From Hyphobacterium marinum (GTDB taxonomy: Bacteria > Pseudomonadota > Alphaproteobacteria > Caulobacterales > Maricaulaceae), in the NCBI RefSeq assembly GCF_036330325.1, contig NZ_JAZDRO010000001.1:496001-560000 (forward strand): DNA of 64,000 bases, written 5' to 3'. Shown piece after piece: positions 50,108-58,913 of this stretch (position 1 is the stretch's first letter; every line of letters starts with the position of its first letter). The position numbers were made by a program, and so were the translations under genes. A model generated the notes under the pieces. It was not told the origin of the DNA. It worked only from the letters and a program-made list of their open reading frames with translations, and ran no database searches.

Positions 50108-50974
50108 ATGGCATTTGTCCTCCTCCTGACCTCGCATGTCGCCGCGAGCCGCGTCGGCGGCGGCGTCGCAGAATCGGCGCTGCAGTCACACGGCATCGAC
50201 ACCGCGCTGGTGCCCACCGTCATTCTCGGCCGTCATCCGGGTTGGGGCGCTCCGGGTGGTGGGGCGGTTGATGACGCCATGTTCTCCAGCGCGCTCGACG
50301 GCGTTGCTGCGAACGGCATGTTCGCCCTCACCGATGCGGTCCTGACCGGTTATTTCGCCAGCGCGGCGCAGGTGGACCGGGCCGCAGCGGCCATCGATGC
50401 GGTTCGCGCGGCGACAACCCGAAAGGCCCACAATGTCTGCGCATACGCGCCAGAACCTGTTATCGTCGTCGATCCGATCATGGGCGATCACGGAAAACTC
50501 TATGTCCCGGATCCGGTGGCGTCTGCGATCCGTCACCAGCTGATCCCGCGTGCCGATCTGGTCACGCCCAATGCCTGGGAGCTGGGCTGGCTGACCGGGA
50601 AGCCGGTCACGGACGCGCAATTGGCCCTGGCCGCCGCGCGCAGTCTTAAACGCCCGGTCCTGGTCTCGTCAGTCCCCAAAGGCGATGAGATCGGCATCCT
50701 TCATGCCGACGCGCATTCGGCCTGTTTCGTGTCGCACCCGGTGCTGGAGGACGTGCCGAAGGGGACGGGCGATCTGCTGACAGCGGAATTCCTCGCCAGC
50801 CGCCTGCTCGGGGCCGATCCGAAGACGGCGCTGGAGGTTGCCGTGCGCCGGGTCTGGGACACGCTGTTGAAGGCGCGGGACTGGTCGGCCTTCGAACTGC
50901 CGGACGTGACCGCACGCCTCAAACCCATGATGCCACAGGCTGCCGGGCTTGAAGCCCGAGCGCTGGAGGGCTAA
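50108..50974 (+). CDS. pdxY: Pyridoxal kinase
   Basis: A 288-residue ribokinase-fold protein. SRVGGGVAESALQSHGIDTALVPTVILGRHPG is the N-terminal part, IVVDPIMGDHGKLYV includes the catalytic region, and PKGTGDLLTAEFLA carries the anion-hole GTGD motif. It phosphorylates pyridoxal in the PLP salvage path. The start follows a 20-base gap after the divergent CitE gene. The PdxY name is by family resemblance; PdxK-like activity on HMP is not excluded. Confidence 0.85.
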   Translation: MAFVLLLTSHVAASRVGGGVAESALQSHGIDTALVPTVILGRHPGWGAPGGGAVDDAMFSSALDGVAANGMFALTDAVLTGYFASAAQVDRAAAAIDAVRAATTRKAHNVCAYAPEPVIVVDPIMGDHGKLYVPDPVASAIRHQLIPRADLVTPNAWELGWLTGKPVTDAQLALAAARSLKRPVLVSSVPKGDEIGILHADAHSACFVSHPVLEDVPKGTGDLLTAEFLASRLLGADPKTALEVAVRRVWDTLLKARDWSAFELPDVTARLKPMMPQAAGLEARALEG

Positions 50975-50983
50975 CCCGCCCTC

Positions 50984-52120
50984 ATGAGCGAGACACCCCC
51001 CATTTCCGGCACGGTCGCGCCCGGCTTCGAGCCGGTCCGCGAGGCCTTTGAACGCAACTGGCAGGATTTCGACGAGGTCGGCGCGGCCTTCACCGTGATG
51101 CGCGGCGGCGAGACCCTCGTCGATCTGCGCGGCGGCTGGACTGACCGCAAGAAATCCGCCGAATGGCAGGACGACACGCTGGTCGCCGTCTTCTCCACCG
51201 GCAAGGCGGTCACGGCTTTGGTCATGGCCTGGCTCGTCGAGCGAGGCCTTGTCGACTACGACGCGCCGATCGCGGATTACTGGCCGGAGTTTGCCGCGAA
51301 CGGGAAGGCGGGGATCACGGTCGGGGATGCGCTCTCGCACCAGACCGGCCTGCCGGGTTTCCCCGACGAGATGGATGCGTCCGACTGGTTTGATCGCGAG
51401 GCCATCGAGGCCCGTCTCGCCGCGCAAGCGCCGATGTGGGACCTATCCAAAGGCGGGTCGGGTTATCAGCCCCTGATCTTCGGCTTTCTTGCCGACGCCA
51501 TTGCACGGCGCACGGACGGGCGGACGATTGGCGGTCTGCTGCGCGAGGAGATCGCCGGTCCGCGCGGGATCGACTTCCATATCGGTACGCCCAAGGCGCT
51601 GCACGAGCGTGTCTCGGCCCACATGCTGCCGCCGCGCGCGCCGGATCTCGGGACCATCAACGAATATAACACCGCCGCCTTCCTCAAACCCTGGTCCACG
51701 CCGGGCCGGAAGGGCGCGGAAGCCTGGCGCGAGGCGGAATTCCCTGCTGCCAATGGTCACGGGACGGCGCGAGCGATTGCGACCCTCATGGGCACGTTCG
51801 CGAACAAGGGTTACTTGCAAAATAAAAGTATTGTGTCTGATCGCGTGATCGAAACCGCGATGCGGCCCCGTGTCTCGGGTCCGGACCGGGTGCTGCCTTT
51901 CGATTTATCCATCGGGGCCGGGGTGATGATCAATGCTGCCAGCGGCTTCTACGGACCCGAGCCGAAAACTGTGGGGCATTACGGCTTTGGCGGCTCGTGC
52001 GGCTTTGCCGATCCGGTTCGCGGCCTGTCGGGTAGCTATGTGATGAACCGGCAGTTGCCAACGCTCGCCGGCGATCCTCGCGCTGTGCGCCTGATCGAGG
52101 CGGTATACGCCTGCCTGTGA
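50984..52120 (+). CDS. Serine beta-lactamase-fold hydrolase (EstB/CubicO type)
   Basis: A 378-residue protein with the SxxK motif S71TGK74 in FSTGKAVTALVMAWLVERGL and YQPL in place of the usual YxN. The C-terminal GHYGFGGSCGFADP is typical of CubicO/family VIII esterases. It has no signal peptide. Members hydrolyse esters or beta-lactams; which applies here is unknown. The missing Asn of YxN is odd. It is eight bases after pdxY's stop and may share its transcript. Confidence 0.8.
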   Translation: MSETPPISGTVAPGFEPVREAFERNWQDFDEVGAAFTVMRGGETLVDLRGGWTDRKKSAEWQDDTLVAVFSTGKAVTALVMAWLVERGLVDYDAPIADYWPEFAANGKAGITVGDALSHQTGLPGFPDEMDASDWFDREAIEARLAAQAPMWDLSKGGSGYQPLIFGFLADAIARRTDGRTIGGLLREEIAGPRGIDFHIGTPKALHERVSAHMLPPRAPDLGTINEYNTAAFLKPWSTPGRKGAEAWREAEFPAANGHGTARAIATLMGTFANKGYLQNKSIVSDRVIETAMRPRVSGPDRVLPFDLSIGAGVMINAASGFYGPEPKTVGHYGFGGSCGFADPVRGLSGSYVMNRQLPTLAGDPRAVRLIEAVYACL

Positions 52121-52158
52121 CGAGGTCCTACGAGCCTGAACAATGACCCTAACGGTTC

Positions 52159-52183
52159 GGCCCTTGGACTTGATCCAAGGGCC
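52159..52183. repeat. GGCCCTTGGA-TCCAAGGGCC palindrome
   Basis: A near-perfect hairpin GGCCCTTGGA/TCCAAGGGCC with spacer CTTGA. It is related to the hairpins at 9613-9637 and 9705-9733, so this palindrome type appears at least three times in the window. Confidence 0.7.
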
Positions 52184-52207
52184 TCGATTAGCTGTGCTCC
52201 AATCGCT

Positions 52208-52307
52208 GTCATCCCGGCCGAGCAGCGCAAGAGCCGGGACCTGAAGCGGGATGCCTGACGTTCGAGGTCCCGGTTCTGCGCCGCTGATGCGGCTTGACCG
52301 GGATGAC
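52208..52307. repeat. 100-base inverted repeat with GTCATCCCGG arms
   Basis: A 10-base arm GTCATCCCGG (52208-52217) pairs exactly with CCGGGATGAC (52298-52307). Nested inside are CCGGGACCT and AGGTCCCGG, giving a cruciform-like structure. It lies between the hydrolase gene and katG. The gap 52121-52456 holds no gene that I can support. Confidence 0.75.
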
Positions 52308-52397
52308 ATAAAATCTGGCCGATCATGCTTCGGGTCTTTGGATCAAGTGGAAGAACCGGATGGGTAGGCTTGAGAGCCGGAGAAGCCCAAAACAAAA

Positions 52398-52423
52398 CGG
52401 GAGCAGGCCATGGCCTGCTCCCG
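52398..52423 (-). terminator. katG terminator
   Basis: A perfect 13+13 palindrome (left arm CGGGAGCAGGCCA) lies 33 bases beyond the katG stop. On the minus strand it is followed by TTTTGTTTT, as expected of an intrinsic terminator. Confidence 0.85.
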
Positions 52424-52456
52424 CGAGTTGCGGTCATTCACTGCAAGCGGTGATGG

Positions 52457-54613
52457 TCAGTTCACGTCGAAGCGGTCGGCATTCATCACCTTGGTCCAGG
52501 CCGCGACGAAATCCTTGACGAACTTCGCCTCGTTGTCGTCCTGGGCGTAGACTTCGGAATAGGCCCGGAGGATCGAGTTGGACCCGAACGTCAGATCGAC
52601 GAGGGAGGCGGTCCACCTGGTGTTGCCGGACTTGCGGTCGATGACATTGTAGAGGCCGTCATCGCGCTTTTCCCAGCGGTTGGACATGTCCACCAGATTG
52701 ACGAAGAAGTCGTTGGTCAGCGCGCCCGCTCGGTCGGTGAAGACACCGTGTCGGGTGCCGCCGTGATTGGTCCCAAGCGCCCGCATGCCGCCGACCAGAA
52801 CCGTCATTTCCGGTGCGGTCAGGCCGAGTAGCTGGGTGCGGTCGACCATCATTTCCATGGCGGCCGCTTCATACTTCTTCACATGGTAGTTGCGGTAACC
52901 GTCGGCGAGCGGCTCGAGCGCGTCGAAGCTCTCGGCATCGGTCATCTCGTCGGTGGCATCGCCCCGGCCCGGCGTGAAGGGCACGGACACGTCAACACCT
53001 GCCGCCTTGGCCGCCTTCTCGATGCCGACGCCGCCGGCCAGCACGATGGTATCGGCGAGGCTGGCACCGGCCTTGTTGGCCAGCGGCTCGAGCGCGGAGA
53101 GGACTTTTTGCAGCCGGGACGGTTCGTTGGCTACCCAGTCCTTTTGCGGCGCGAGGCGGATGCGGGCTCCATTGGCTCCGCCGCGCATGTCTGATCCGCG
53201 ATAGGTGCGGGCGCTGTCCCAGGCGGTCGAGACCAGTTCGGCGACGGACAGGCCGCTGTCGGCAATTGCGGTCTTCAGCCCGTCGACATCATAGCCGGTG
53301 GGGCCGGCCGGAACCGGATCCTGCCAGATCAGGTCTTCAGCAGGCACGTCCGGGCCGATATAGCGGGTCTTCGGGCCCATGTCTCGGTGGGTCAGCTTGA
53401 ACCAGGCGCGCGCGAACGTGTCCTTGAAATACTCCGGGTCGGCCCGGAATCTCTCCATGATGTCCCGGTAGATGGGATCGACCTTCATCGCCATGTCGGC
53501 ATCGGTCATCATTGGCATGGTCTTGATCGACGGGTCCTCGACGTCGGGCGGCATGTCGATGTCGTCGATATCGACCGGCTTCCACTGGTTTGCACCGGCC
53601 GGGCTCTTCGTCAGCTCCCAATCGTGGTCGAGCAGCATGTCGAAATAGCCCATGTCGAATGTCGTCGGGTTGGATGTCCAGGCCCCCTCGATACCGCTGG
53701 TCACGGTGTCGCGGCCAAAGCCCTTGCCGGTTGAATTCGCCCAGCCGAAGCCCTGCGCTTCGACGCCGACCGCTTCCGGGTCCGGCCCAAGCGTTGACGC
53801 GTCGCCATTGCCGTGCGCCTTGCCGACCGTGTGGCCGCCAGCGGTGAGCGCTGCGGTCTCCTCGTCATCCATGGCCATGCGCTTGAAGGTCTCTCGGACC
53901 GCCAAAGCCGTCTTCGCCGGGTCGGGCTGGCCTTTCACCCCCTCGGGGTTGACGTAGATGAGGCCCATCTGCACGGCAGCCAACGGATTTTCGAGCGTTT
54001 CCTCGAGTTCGCTTTCATAGCGGTCGCGGCCCAGCCACTCGGTTTCTCCGCCCCAGTAAATGTCCTTTTCAGGCCCCCAGATATCTTCGCGACCGAAGGC
54101 GAATCCGTAGGTCTTCAGGCCCATCGACTCATAGGCCATGTTGCCGGCGAGGATCATGAGGTCGGCCCAGCTGAGCTTGTTGCCGTACTTCTTCTTGACG
54201 GGCCAGAGCAGGCGGCGGGCCTTGTCGAGGCTGACATTGTCAGGCCAGGAATTGAGCGGGGCAAAGCGCTGATTGCCGGTGCCGCCACCGCCGCGTCCAT
54301 CCGACAGGCGGTAGGAGCCGGCCGAGTGCCAGGCCATGCGGACCATCAGGCCGCCATAATGGCCCCAGTCCGCCGGCCACCAGTCCTGGCTGTCGGTCAT
54401 CAGCGCCTTGACGTCGGCCTTGACCGCTTCGAAGTCGAGCGATTTGACGGCTTCGCGGTAGTCAAAGTCCGCGCCCATCGGATTGGTCTTGGTGTCGTGC
54501 TGGTGAAGGATGTCGAGGTTCAGCGCATTCGGCCACCACGATGTCACCGAGGATTTCGATGACGTCATGCCACCATGCATGACCGGGCATTTCCCTGCTG
54601 CGGCGTCGTCCAT
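52457..54613 (-). CDS. katG: Catalase-peroxidase
   Basis: A 718-residue bifunctional catalase-peroxidase that removes hydrogen peroxide. The distal haem-site triad is Arg92, Trp95 and His96 in MVRMAWHSAGSYR, and the proximal His lies in AALTAGGHTVGKAHG; the second half is the haem-free duplicate domain. It starts MDDAAAGKCPVMHGG with a good AAGGGAG ribosome-binding site. The AT-rich 200-base region upstream is the likely regulatory zone. Confidence 0.96.
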   Translation of the reverse strand: MDDAAAGKCPVMHGGMTSSKSSVTSWWPNALNLDILHQHDTKTNPMGADFDYREAVKSLDFEAVKADVKALMTDSQDWWPADWGHYGGLMVRMAWHSAGSYRLSDGRGGGGTGNQRFAPLNSWPDNVSLDKARRLLWPVKKKYGNKLSWADLMILAGNMAYESMGLKTYGFAFGREDIWGPEKDIYWGGETEWLGRDRYESELEETLENPLAAVQMGLIYVNPEGVKGQPDPAKTALAVRETFKRMAMDDEETAALTAGGHTVGKAHGNGDASTLGPDPEAVGVEAQGFGWANSTGKGFGRDTVTSGIEGAWTSNPTTFDMGYFDMLLDHDWELTKSPAGANQWKPVDIDDIDMPPDVEDPSIKTMPMMTDADMAMKVDPIYRDIMERFRADPEYFKDTFARAWFKLTHRDMGPKTRYIGPDVPAEDLIWQDPVPAGPTGYDVDGLKTAIADSGLSVAELVSTAWDSARTYRGSDMRGGANGARIRLAPQKDWVANEPSRLQKVLSALEPLANKAGASLADTIVLAGGVGIEKAAKAAGVDVSVPFTPGRGDATDEMTDAESFDALEPLADGYRNYHVKKYEAAAMEMMVDRTQLLGLTAPEMTVLVGGMRALGTNHGGTRHGVFTDRAGALTNDFFVNLVDMSNRWEKRDDGLYNVIDRKSGNTRWTASLVDLTFGSNSILRAYSEVYAQDDNEAKFVKDFVAAWTKVMNADRFDVN

Positions 54614-54696
54614 GTCTCTCTCCCTTGCTGATCGCCGGCCCGTTGCTGGCCCGGTCTTTCTTCACGGAGATAATCGCACCTGTAAGGCGCATTGGT

Positions 54697-54711
54697 CTAA
54701 TCAATAATTAG
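54697..54711. promoter_or_regulatory. AT-rich palindrome upstream of katG
   Basis: CTAAT (54697-54701) and ATTAG (54707-54711) flank CAATA, about 85 bases before katG. On the minus strand a TTGTTC/TAATTAT-like promoter overlaps it. It could be the binding site of a peroxide sensor such as OxyR or a Fur-family protein, but I cannot match it to a known consensus. Confidence 0.35.
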
Positions 54712-54810
54712 TGCATATGACATTGAACAAATCTATTGACTGGCCGGCGTGCGCGCGGAACACCGGTTGAATGTCCGTGTCCTTACTTTCAATAAGTAAG
54801 TGACTGAAAG

Positions 54811-55770
54811 CTAAGGCGCGCCGCGCGTCCCCAGCCAGGCCGTCATCAGCTCTGCCAATTCCTTTGGGCGTTCCCACATCGTCCAGTGGCCGCACCCCTC
54901 AAGCGTGTGCATCTCGAGATCGGAACAGAGCGCCGGCATCCAGCGGGCCAGCTTGGGCGGCAGCATGTAATCGCACTCCGCCGTGATCATCAGGCAGGGC
55001 ATGGCGAGCCGGTGATCAATACCGCCCATGCGCTGCCAGTTGGCATCGAAATTCCGGTACAGGTTGAGCCCGGCCTCAAATCCGGTCCGCTTGTAGATTT
55101 CCGCATACACGTCGCGGTCGGCCTTCGGCACCACGATGCGGCGTTCGGGACGTCCCTCGAAGCCTTCAAAATTCTTCACGATATGGGTGATGTCGGGGAA
55201 GAGGGCGTCGAGCACCGACGCCGGTGGCGGCTTGGCGAAAATGTAGGCGAAGAAATCGTCTTCCCGTCCCGTGAACCGGCTTTCCGCATAGCCCGGTTCC
55301 TGGAAGCGGAGAATGTAGTGATCCTCTCCGCCCAACTCCCGGAAAGCCTCGGTCGGCGGGGTGGCGGGCCGTGGCAGGTGGGGCGTGTTGACCCCGATGA
55401 CCCCGGCCACGCGGTCGGCGGCCAGCATGGCGGCATGCCAGACGATGATTCCGCCCCAGTCATGGCCACAGAAGACGGCTTTTTTGATATCGAGCGCGTC
55501 GAGCAGGCCCGTCAGGTCAGCGACCAGGGCATCGATACCGTAGTTCTCGGTGCCCTCGGGCCGGTCGGACGCGCCGAAGCCACGCAGGTCCGGGGCGATG
55601 ACCCGGTAACCGGCGGTAATGAGATCATTCCAGACTGGCTTCCAGCTATAGGCGAGCTCCGGCCAGCCATGGACGAGGAGAAGCGGCGTACCGGTCTCCG
55701 GCCCGTCGATATGGACCGAGAGCTCTATCCCGTTGGTGGCAATTCGCCTCGCGGCAGGAAAATCAGACAT
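54811..55770 (-). CDS. Alpha/beta hydrolase, epoxide-hydrolase-like
   Basis: A 319-residue alpha/beta hydrolase. HGWPELAYSW contains the HGWP oxyanion motif, Asp104 in GHDWGGIIVWHAA is the nucleophile and GCGHWTMWERP holds the catalytic histidine. An Asp nucleophile is typical of soluble epoxide hydrolases and haloalkane dehalogenases. The N-terminus is plainly cytoplasmic. A weak hairpin (54782-54800) follows the stop. It is probably independent of katG. Confidence 0.85.
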   Translation of the reverse strand: MSDFPAARRIATNGIELSVHIDGPETGTPLLLVHGWPELAYSWKPVWNDLITAGYRVIAPDLRGFGASDRPEGTENYGIDALVADLTGLLDALDIKKAVFCGHDWGGIIVWHAAMLAADRVAGVIGVNTPHLPRPATPPTEAFRELGGEDHYILRFQEPGYAESRFTGREDDFFAYIFAKPPPASVLDALFPDITHIVKNFEGFEGRPERRIVVPKADRDVYAEIYKRTGFEAGLNLYRNFDANWQRMGGIDHRLAMPCLMITAECDYMLPPKLARWMPALCSDLEMHTLEGCGHWTMWERPKELAELMTAWLGTRGAP

Positions 55771-55813
55771 GGCAGCTCTCCGGATTCGGTCCTGGCCACC
55801 AGCCTAGACCGGT

Positions 55814-56716
55814 TCAGGAGGCCGCCGCCACCGCTTTGCGTTCCCGGCGCAGCTGGCTCCAGGTGAAGGTCGCGACCCCGGCCCAGATCAGCCCGAAGGT
55901 GACCATGTGGGCCGGGGTGAAGGGCTCGCCCGACATCACCCCGATGGCGAACTGAAGGCTCGGTGCGGTGAACTGCAGGAGGCCCATTGTCGACAGGCGC
56001 AAGCCCCGCGCGCCGATGATGTAAAGAAGAAGCGGGACAATGGTGACGAGACCGGCGACGATCAGAAGCGCGGCCTTGGCCGGGCTGTCGAGGAATTGGC
56101 TTTGTCCCTCAAGCCCCATCCAGACCAGTGCCGCGAGCGCGAAGGGCAGGATGAAAGCGGTTTCCCAGAACAGGCCCACACGCCCGTCCACCGAGGCAAT
56201 CTTTCTTAAGTAGCCATAGGCGGTGAAGGTGACGGCCAGGGAAAGGGAGATCCAGGGCACTTCGCCGACGGCGATGATCTGGTTGAGCACGCCCAGCGAG
56301 GCCAGCACGATGGCGGCGATCCGCCAGGGGCCCAGCGGCTCGCGCAGGATGACAACGCCGACGGCTACACTCATCAGCGGGTTAATGTAATAGCCCAGCG
56401 ACGCCTGTAGCACCTGGCCACCATTGACCGCTTGAACAAAAATCAGCCAGTTCACCGAGATCAGCGCGGCGGTCGCCAGCATGGTCAGCAGGACTTTGGG
56501 GTCGGCAATGGCACGGAAGGCCGGCCGAAGCTTTCCGGCGATCAGAAGCACCGCAAACAGCATGGGCAGGGACCAGACCACGCGGTGGGCGACGATTTCC
56601 AGCGCGCTCGCAAATCCGACAAGCTGGAAATAGAGCGGCGAGACCCCCCAGATGAGATAGCCGGTCAGTCCGGCGAGCAACGCACGACGGATGTCCCTGT
56701 CCTGAACCTCTGTCAT
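55814..56716 (-). CDS. rarD: RarD-type EamA permease
   Basis: A 300-residue ten-helix permease. RRALLAGLTGYLIWGVSPLYFQL, HRVVWSLP and LLQFTAPSLQFAIGVMSGEPF are characteristic of RarD, an EamA subfamily with a chloramphenicol-sensitivity phenotype and unknown substrate. It starts with a clear ATG. Confidence 0.9.
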   Translation of the reverse strand: MTEVQDRDIRRALLAGLTGYLIWGVSPLYFQLVGFASALEIVAHRVVWSLPMLFAVLLIAGKLRPAFRAIADPKVLLTMLATAALISVNWLIFVQAVNGGQVLQASLGYYINPLMSVAVGVVILREPLGPWRIAAIVLASLGVLNQIIAVGEVPWISLSLAVTFTAYGYLRKIASVDGRVGLFWETAFILPFALAALVWMGLEGQSQFLDSPAKAALLIVAGLVTIVPLLLYIIGARGLRLSTMGLLQFTAPSLQFAIGVMSGEPFTPAHMVTFGLIWAGVATFTWSQLRRERKAVAAAS

Positions 56717-56818
56717 GGCATCACTCCCGCTTGGCTTGAGGCCACGACTTAAGCACGTGTCCTGGACAGTGCGAGCCGATTCCTGCGGTGGACGGCCATG
56801 CAGAAATGACGGGGCCCG

Positions 56819-57835
56819 TCAGCCCAGATGGTTCCGTTCGAGCAGGAGTTCGGCAATCTGGACCGCGTTGAGCGCCGCGCCCTTGCGGAGGTTGTCCGAG
56901 ACAATCCACATCGCCAGGCCATGCTCGACGGTCGGGTCCACGCGCACGCGGCTGACGAAGACGGCAAACTCGCCGACGCACTCCACCGGAGTGACGAAGC
57001 CGTCATCCTCGCGGTTGTCGACCAGCATGACACCCGGCGCGTCGCGCAGCGTGTCGCGGGCGAGCTTGGGGCTTATCTCCTTGGCAAACTCGACATGGGC
57101 CGCCACGCCATGGCCGACGAAGACCGGCACGCGGACGCAGGTCGCGATCAGGCGGATATCGGGATCGAGAATCTTCTTCGTCTCGACGGCCATCTTCCAC
57201 TCTTCATTCGTCGTGCCGCCGGGCATCAGGTCGCCGATTCGCGGGATGACGTTGAAGGCGATCTGCTTGGAGAATTCGTTCTTTTCCACCGGGTCGTTGA
57301 CGAAACGGCCCTTGGTCTGACGCCACAACTCGTCCATAGCGCCCGTGCCCGCGCCGGAGACGGACTGATAGGTCGAGACCGACACCCGGGTGATGCCCGC
57401 GAGGTCGTGGAGCGGTTTCAGCGCGACCACGGTCTGGATGGTGGAACAGTTCGGATTGGCGATGATCCGCGCCTTCGAGACGCCATCGACCGCATCCGGA
57501 TTCACTTCCGGGACAACCAGCGGGATGTCCGGCTCCATCCGGAAAGCCGAGGAATTGTCGACCAGGATTGCGCCCGAAGCGGTAATCTTCGGGCCATACT
57601 CCCGGGAGATGTCGCCGCCTGCCGAGGCCAGGACCAGATCGACCTGCGAGAAATCGAACCCGGCCGCGTCCACACATTTCAGGGTGCGGTCGCCATAGGA
57701 GACCTGACGGCCGATCGAACGGCGCGAGGCGAGCGCGTGGATGGCATCGGCGGGGAAGTTCCGCTCCTCCAGAATGGTCAGCATTTCCTTGCCGACCGCG
57801 CCCGTTGCTCCCAAGACCGCGACCCTGACGCCCAT
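56819..57835 (-). CDS. asd: Aspartate-semialdehyde dehydrogenase
   Basis: Converts aspartyl-phosphate to aspartate-semialdehyde for lysine, methionine and threonine synthesis. In the 338-residue protein the NADP site is GATGAVG (9-15), the nucleophile is Cys130 in ANPNCSTIQ and a later His lies in VFVGHGVAAHV. The ATG at 57835 has a GGAG ribosome-binding site; an in-frame start 18 residues earlier has none. The enzyme feeds the diaminopimelate path together with dapF at 12 kb. Confidence 0.96.
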   Translation of the reverse strand: MGVRVAVLGATGAVGKEMLTILEERNFPADAIHALASRRSIGRQVSYGDRTLKCVDAAGFDFSQVDLVLASAGGDISREYGPKITASGAILVDNSSAFRMEPDIPLVVPEVNPDAVDGVSKARIIANPNCSTIQTVVALKPLHDLAGITRVSVSTYQSVSGAGTGAMDELWRQTKGRFVNDPVEKNEFSKQIAFNVIPRIGDLMPGGTTNEEWKMAVETKKILDPDIRLIATCVRVPVFVGHGVAAHVEFAKEISPKLARDTLRDAPGVMLVDNREDDGFVTPVECVGEFAVFVSRVRVDPTVEHGLAMWIVSDNLRKGAALNAVQIAELLLERNHLG

Positions 57836-57903
57836 GACGACTGCTCCGTTTGCCGTTGCTTCGCGCGGGTTATAGCCTGACTTTCGCACTTTGGGAGACC
57901 GCC

Positions 57904-58020
57904 ATGAGCATGATGGGACTGCTGGGCGCGATCGGGATTTTCTTCCTGTTGATCCTGGTCGCCATTCTCGTCTCGGCGGCGAGGGCCCGGGGCCGACGGG
58001 GTCCGCCCCGCGATCCCTGA
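57904..58020 (+). CDS. 38-residue single-span membrane protein
   Basis: A short ORF that begins MSMMGLLGAIGIFFLLI, has one hydrophobic helix (about 5-25), then an Arg/Pro-rich tail ending in RDP. GGGAG precedes the ATG. It lies divergent from asd and ends three bases before the stop of the minus-strand membrane protein. It is small, so the call is tentative, but its start, ribosome-binding site and topology fit a real microprotein. Function unknown. Confidence 0.5.
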   Translation: MSMMGLLGAIGIFFLLILVAILVSAARARGRRGPPRDP

Positions 58021-58023
58021 CCG

Positions 58024-58353
58024 TCAGGACGCGTCGTCTTCATCCGAGCGCGTCCGGCGAGACCGAAGCAGGATGGCGGCGACCGCGACGGCCACGATCC
58101 CGATCACGCCGATATCCAGCCATGACGCGCCGAAGAGGACGGGCTGGGACAAGCCTGCAAGGAAACCCAGACGGCCGGCAATATCCTGGCCGCCACTGGT
58201 AAAGCCGACGAAAACCGCCAGACCGATCATGATGGCTGCGCCCAGGCCCGCCCAGCGGATCATCGTCGCGGGATTGAAATCCGCCTTGCGCTGCCGTGCG
58301 GCGCGTTCGCGGGACCGGTAGGTCCGGTCGAGGAAAGGGCGGCGGCGGGTCAT
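58024..58353 (-). CDS. Small membrane protein, unknown
   Basis: A 109-residue protein with an Arg-rich N-terminus (MTRRRPFLDRTYRSRERAAR) and two hydrophobic helices (about 32-50 and 78-95). No family is recognised. An in-frame start 34 residues upstream has no supporting features. It lies between asd and the cold-shock gene. Confidence 0.6.
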   Translation of the reverse strand: MTRRRPFLDRTYRSRERAARQRKADFNPATMIRWAGLGAAIMIGLAVFVGFTSGGQDIAGRLGFLAGLSQPVLFGASWLDIGVIGIVAVAVAAILLRSRRTRSDEDDAS

Positions 58354-58499
58354 TGTCCGGTCATCTTGTCCATGCCGCCAGTCTAGCGCGCCCGGACGGG
58401 ACACGCATGTTTTACTTGCGTAACGGGACGTCTGCATCCATATCTCTTCGCGCACGGGCGGCCTCGCAAGGCCCGGCGGAATACTGATCGCCTGCCCCG

Positions 58500-58632
58500 G
58501 CCCTCAAACGGCCGGTAATTGAGACTTCAGCCTTCCCCGACACTTCGACGTCCGTAAGACCCGCCAGGACGCTGGCGGCAGACTTGAATAGGACGTCGGA
58601 CGCGCCGTCAGTTACGGGAAGGTATCCCCATC
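58500..58632 (+). promoter_or_regulatory. Long leader of the cold-shock gene
   Basis: About 130 bases before the CspA-like ATG contain no gene. Long 5' leaders that change fold with temperature are common for cold-shock genes; that is family knowledge. A GGGAAGG ribosome-binding site lies just before the ATG. I see no clean thermometer hairpin. Confidence 0.4.
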
Positions 58633-58845
58633 ATGGCCTCAGGTACGGTCAAATTCTTCAACAAGAGCAAGGGCTTCGGCTTCATCACCCCCGATGACGG
58701 CGGTGCGGACGTCTTTGTTCACATCACTGCGGTCAACGACTCCGGTCTGCCCGGCCTCGACGACGGTCAGCGCGTCTCCTTCGAGACCGAGCCGGACAAG
58801 CGCGGCAAAGGCCCGAAAGCGGTCAATCTGCAGTACGCCGACTAA
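58633..58845 (+). CDS. Cold-shock domain protein, CspA-like
   Basis: A 70-residue single cold-shock domain (VKFFNKSKGFGFITPDDGGADVFVHITAV). RNP1 is KGFGFI and RNP2 is DVFVHI, so it binds single-stranded RNA or DNA and melts secondary structure. It begins SGTVKFFN and ends PKAVNLQYAD. A terminator follows. Confidence 0.95.
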   Translation: MASGTVKFFNKSKGFGFITPDDGGADVFVHITAVNDSGLPGLDDGQRVSFETEPDKRGKGPKAVNLQYAD

Positions 58846-58873
58846 GCGTCACTGACAGACACGCACATGGAAG

Positions 58874-58906
58874 CGGCCGCCGGAGCCATCCGGCGGCCGT
58901 TTTCTT
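58874..58906 (+). terminator. Intrinsic terminator after the cold-shock gene
   Basis: CGGCCGCCGG (58874-58883) and CCGGCGGCCG (58890-58899) form a 10-pair stem with loop AGCCAT, followed by TTTTCTTT. It is a classical Rho-independent terminator on the plus strand. Confidence 0.9.
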
Positions 58907-58913
58907 TGCGCGG

